Assembly: GCA_964390795.1 (NCBI GenBank)
Contig: CAYMLQ010000288.1
Coordinates: 1-7,931 of the forward strand
Source of the DNA: CAYMLQ01 sp964390795
GTDB lineage: Bacteria; Verrucomicrobiota; Kiritimatiellia; RFP12; UBA1067
DNA: 7,931 bases
Direction of reading: 5' to 3'
Shown here in pieces: positions 6,064-7,931 of the stretch (the stretch's first letter is position 1; the number at the start of each line of letters is the position of its first letter). Under the pieces are notes generated by a model. The model saw only the letters and a program-made list of their open reading frames with translations, was not told where the DNA came from and made no database searches. The translations under genes and the position numbers were made by a program.

Positions 6064-6069
6064 ATCATA
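6064..6069 (-). promoter_or_regulatory. Possible -10 box giving a leaderless response regulator mRNA
   Basis: TATGAT reads leftward at 6069-6064 and ends six bases before the ATG at 6057, placing the expected transcription start at or next to the A of the start codon. No good -35 box is seen 16-18 bp upstream. The missing Shine-Dalgarno fits a leaderless start, but translation coupled to the upstream gene is an alternative. Confidence 0.35.
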
Positions 6070-6102
6070 GACGTTGCGAATTACCCGAACATTGCCGGAG
6101 GA

Positions 6103-7572
6103 TTACATTTCGGAAACCGGCAGGGCTACGCGTACCAGCGTCCACTCGCCGATCGCCGCCAGCTTTGAGACCTTCTCCGGCGGCAGTGCGTCGAGTTCGG
6201 CTTTCTGCGAAACAAGTGCGACCACGAGAACGGACTCCGCCACGCCCCGGTATCGCGCGAGACTTTCGCTCAGCAATTCTTTGGGGTGCGGCACCACCCA
6301 GCCCCGCGCGTAGAAGAGGGCGCTGTAGGGCGTTTTACGGGCGAAAAGCAACGGACCTTCAAACCCCTTCTCGGCGGCGTAGCGCTGAGCCGCCCTGACG
6401 ATCTGCCGGCTGGAGGCCGTCCCCTGGAGGGCCAGCGGGCAGGCAAACGACAAACAGCCCATCAGCAGCACGAGAACCGTAGACGCTGTGACGATCTTCC
6501 GCCGGATGGCAAGATCCTCGCGCGTCGTCAGGGCCAGCCAGGCGGCGAACAGCGGCAGCATCGGCAGGAGGTAGGTAAACAACAGTTGTCGCGCCAGACA
6601 CCAGAATAGCGTGCCTGCGGCGAATCCCAGAAACAGGAACCCCGCCTGTTTGTCGGCCAGGGTCAGGACGCGCACCCACGACCGGGTCCGCACCACGTGC
6701 CAGAGGGCGAACAGGCACCAGGGCGCGGTGACTGCCAAGAACATGAGCAGGGCCGACCCGCGCCGGTAGAGGTGGCCGTTGCCGTAGGCGTCGCCATAGT
6801 CGTGCGTCACAAAGCGCAGCAGATTCTCGTTCAGGAAGAAGTACTTCAGAAAGCCGGGATTGCGCAGCTCGCTCAGGGCAAACCAGGGCGCCGTCAGCAC
6901 GAGGAAGAGCAGGATGCCCGATATCCACCGGTGGTCGCGCAAGGTCTCCCACTGCCGCCACCGGATCGTCCAGGCCAAGACCGGCAGCCCGAAAAGAACG
7001 ACCGCCACCGGGCCTTTTGTCAGAAATCCGAGGGCGAGCAGAAAGAAAACGAGCAGACTCCACCGCCCCCGTGCCCGCCGGGACGTTTCGCAGGTGAAGG
7101 CGAAATAGGCCAGCAGGCTCCCCGCGACGCAGGCGCTCAACAGCATGTCGATGGCCACAACCCCGCTGACCGCGAAGAAAAAGCCGCACGAGGCCGTCAC
7201 CATGACGCTGAGAAGGCCGGAACCCGTCCCGCCGTAGCGCTCCGTGACCCGGTACAAGAGCCACAAAAGAGCGAGCGCTGCGAGCAGGCTGGGAAGGCGT
7301 GCGGCGAACTCGTTCACGCCGAAGAGTTTCATGGCGCCTGCCGCGCACCAAAAGAAAAGCGGCGGTTTGCCCATGAAGGGGAGGTGCGCCTCGTTCATCC
7401 AAACCCGCGGCGTCACCCAGTCGCCCGTGATGACCATCTCCTGAGCCACCTGGGCATAGCGGCCTTCCGTGGCGTCTGTCACGGGCGTCAGGGACATGGC
7501 CACGATACGGGCGGCGAGGGCCACCGCAAGTGCGCAGCCGGCGGCGGAGACGGTTCGTCCGAACGCCGTCAT
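6103..7572 (-). CDS. ArnT-like GT83 integral membrane glycosyltransferase (PMT_2 superfamily)
   Basis: This 489-residue multi-pass protein belongs to the lipid-linked-sugar transferases related to ArnT, which move a sugar from a polyprenyl phosphate to lipid A or another acceptor on the outer face of the inner membrane. After a first hydrophobic helix (about 10-28) comes the catalytic loop TDATEGRYAQVAQEM (32-46) with D33, E36 and R38, then GDWVTP, KPPLFFW and GVNEFAARLPS, all typical of the family. A second signature, FLTKGPVAVV, lies near 190. Around eleven hydrophobic segments precede a short soluble C-terminal region rich in charged residues. The start is the ATG that overlaps the stop of the upstream GT2 gene as ATGA, with GAAGGG 8 nt upstream; a longer open frame reaching into the GT2 gene is only a shadow. 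Lipid A glycosylation is plausible, but the sugar and the acceptor are not shown by the sequence. Confidence 0.92.
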   Translation of the reverse strand: MTAFGRTVSAAGCALAVALAARIVAMSLTPVTDATEGRYAQVAQEMVITGDWVTPRVWMNEAHLPFMGKPPLFFWCAAGAMKLFGVNEFAARLPSLLAALALLWLLYRVTERYGGTGSGLLSVMVTASCGFFFAVSGVVAIDMLLSACVAGSLLAYFAFTCETSRRARGRWSLLVFFLLALGFLTKGPVAVVLFGLPVLAWTIRWRQWETLRDHRWISGILLFLVLTAPWFALSELRNPGFLKYFFLNENLLRFVTHDYGDAYGNGHLYRRGSALLMFLAVTAPWCLFALWHVVRTRSWVRVLTLADKQAGFLFLGFAAGTLFWCLARQLLFTYLLPMLPLFAAWLALTTREDLAIRRKIVTASTVLVLLMGCLSFACPLALQGTASSRQIVRAAQRYAAEKGFEGPLLFARKTPYSALFYARGWVVPHPKELLSESLARYRGVAESVLVVALVSQKAELDALPPEKVSKLAAIGEWTLVRVALPVSEM

Positions 7573-7931
7573 ATCCGGTACCCTTCGCAGAACGGATCGG
7601 CGGGGCTCGGCGTCTGGCGTACGCCTGCAGCGCAGGCGAGGGTGCGCCGCGCCGACCGCAGGCCGGCGCGGATCTGCCAGGCGGCGCGCAGCATCCGCAC
7701 GCCGTCTCTCAGCGGCTGAACCGTAGAGCCGGAGCGCTCGTGCCATTCGACGCCCCGCTCCTGCACCCGCAGGCGGCGCTCCCGGGCGGCGGCCAGCACC
7801 TCCAGGTCGAACGCGAAGCCGTCGCAGCGGAGGCTCGCGAACAAGTCGCGCGCCACAGGGCCGCGAAAGACTTTGAAGCCGCACTGGGTGTCCTGAACCC
7901 GGAGGCCCAGCACCACCTGCGCGTGCAGCGC
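7569..7931 (-). CDS. Family 2 glycosyltransferase, polyprenyl-phosphate sugar synthase type (DPM1/ALG5-like), C-terminal part
   Basis: The frame is open to the window edge, so only the last 120 residues are present and the nucleotide-sugar binding half is outside. The visible part carries the strongly conserved VQDTQCGFKVFR signature of ALG5/DPM1-like enzymes, followed by FASLRCDGFAFDLEVL, the VEWHER strand and the RPLRDG-like VQPLRDGVRMLR. Such enzymes transfer glucose or mannose from a nucleotide sugar to dolichyl or undecaprenyl phosphate at the cytoplasmic membrane face. The stop overlaps the start of the ArnT-like gene by 4 bp, a sign of translational coupling. The pairing suggests that it makes the lipid-linked donor used by the next enzyme. 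The family is clear; the sugar is unknown. No C-terminal membrane helices of the kind seen in ArnC are present. Confidence 0.9.
   Translation of the reverse strand, partial: ALHAQVVLGLRVQDTQCGFKVFRGPVARDLFASLRCDGFAFDLEVLAAARERRLRVQERGVEWHERSGSTVQPLRDGVRMLRAAWQIRAGLRSARRTLACAAGVRQTPSPADPFCEGYRI

Noticed and set aside
6060..6081. Direct repeat GCGAAT (6060-6065 and 6076-6081) as a response regulator binding site
   Set aside because: The 16-bp period does not fit the 10-11 bp spacing usual for OmpR-family dimers, and the repeat is only six bases long.
6697..7719. A 340-codon rightward frame antisense to the glycosyltransferases
   Set aside because: It is a Gln/Arg/His-rich shadow of a multi-pass membrane protein, with no domain signature.
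7573..7884. N-terminal extension of the ArnT-like frame by 104 residues
   Set aside because: The extension is Arg/Pro-rich and lies in a shifted frame of the GT2 gene; the family's first helix and catalytic loop start right after the ATG at 7572, which has a good ribosome site.

Overview
The window looks like a chromosomal stretch from a GC-rich bacterium of the Planctomycetes-Verrucomicrobia-Chlamydiae group, most likely Verrucomicrobiota or Kiritimatiellota. The main evidence is the first gene: a very large secreted polysaccharide lyase with stacked sugar-binding modules, ending in the 'YTVEVSTNLATW...FYRVRL' tail that I associate with exported proteins of these phyla. This placement is an inference from protein style, not from a marker gene. 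No rRNA, tRNA, CRISPR array, transposase or prophage gene is visible.

Layout. Bases 1-3581 (+) hold the 3' part of a family 8 polysaccharide lyase (hyaluronate/chondroitin/xanthan lyase fold) with about 660 residues of accessory modules; its N-terminus, with the catalytic His/Tyr, lies before the window. Four bases after its stop begins a 123-bp palindromic element (3586-3708) with perfect 22-bp inverted ends. Bases 3709-4502 are a relatively AT-rich intergenic island holding several small transcription units. First is a monocistronic gene for a 69-residue exported, cysteine-rich, metallothionein-like protein (3821-4030), with its own promoter, a 5'-UTR hairpin and a strong intrinsic terminator. 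Next is a compact promoter-to-terminator cassette with no convincing ORF (about 4142-4235), a strong candidate small RNA. Last is a very strong intrinsic terminator pointing leftward (4303-4339) with no leftward gene next to it.

Bases 4515-5345 (+) encode a class I SAM-dependent methyltransferase. It converges, with only 10 bp between the stops, on a leftward operon: a family 2 polyprenyl-phosphate-sugar synthase-like glycosyltransferase (partial, 7931-7569), a GT83/ArnT-like integral membrane glycosyltransferase (7572-6103, ATGA overlap with the former) and an OmpR/PhoB-family response regulator (6057-5356) with no histidine kinase beside it.

How the parts may work together. The two glycosyltransferases form a plausible make-and-transfer pair: the GT2 enzyme loads a sugar on a polyprenyl phosphate and the ArnT-like enzyme transfers it outside the inner membrane to lipid A or another envelope acceptor. 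The response regulator may govern envelope or metal stress. The metallothionein-like protein would bind metal outside the cytoplasm. The lyase serves degradation of acidic polysaccharides such as glycosaminoglycans. The most unusual material is in the 3586-4502 island: the palindromic element, the exported Cys-rich protein, the orphan small-RNA cassette and the orphan leftward terminator.
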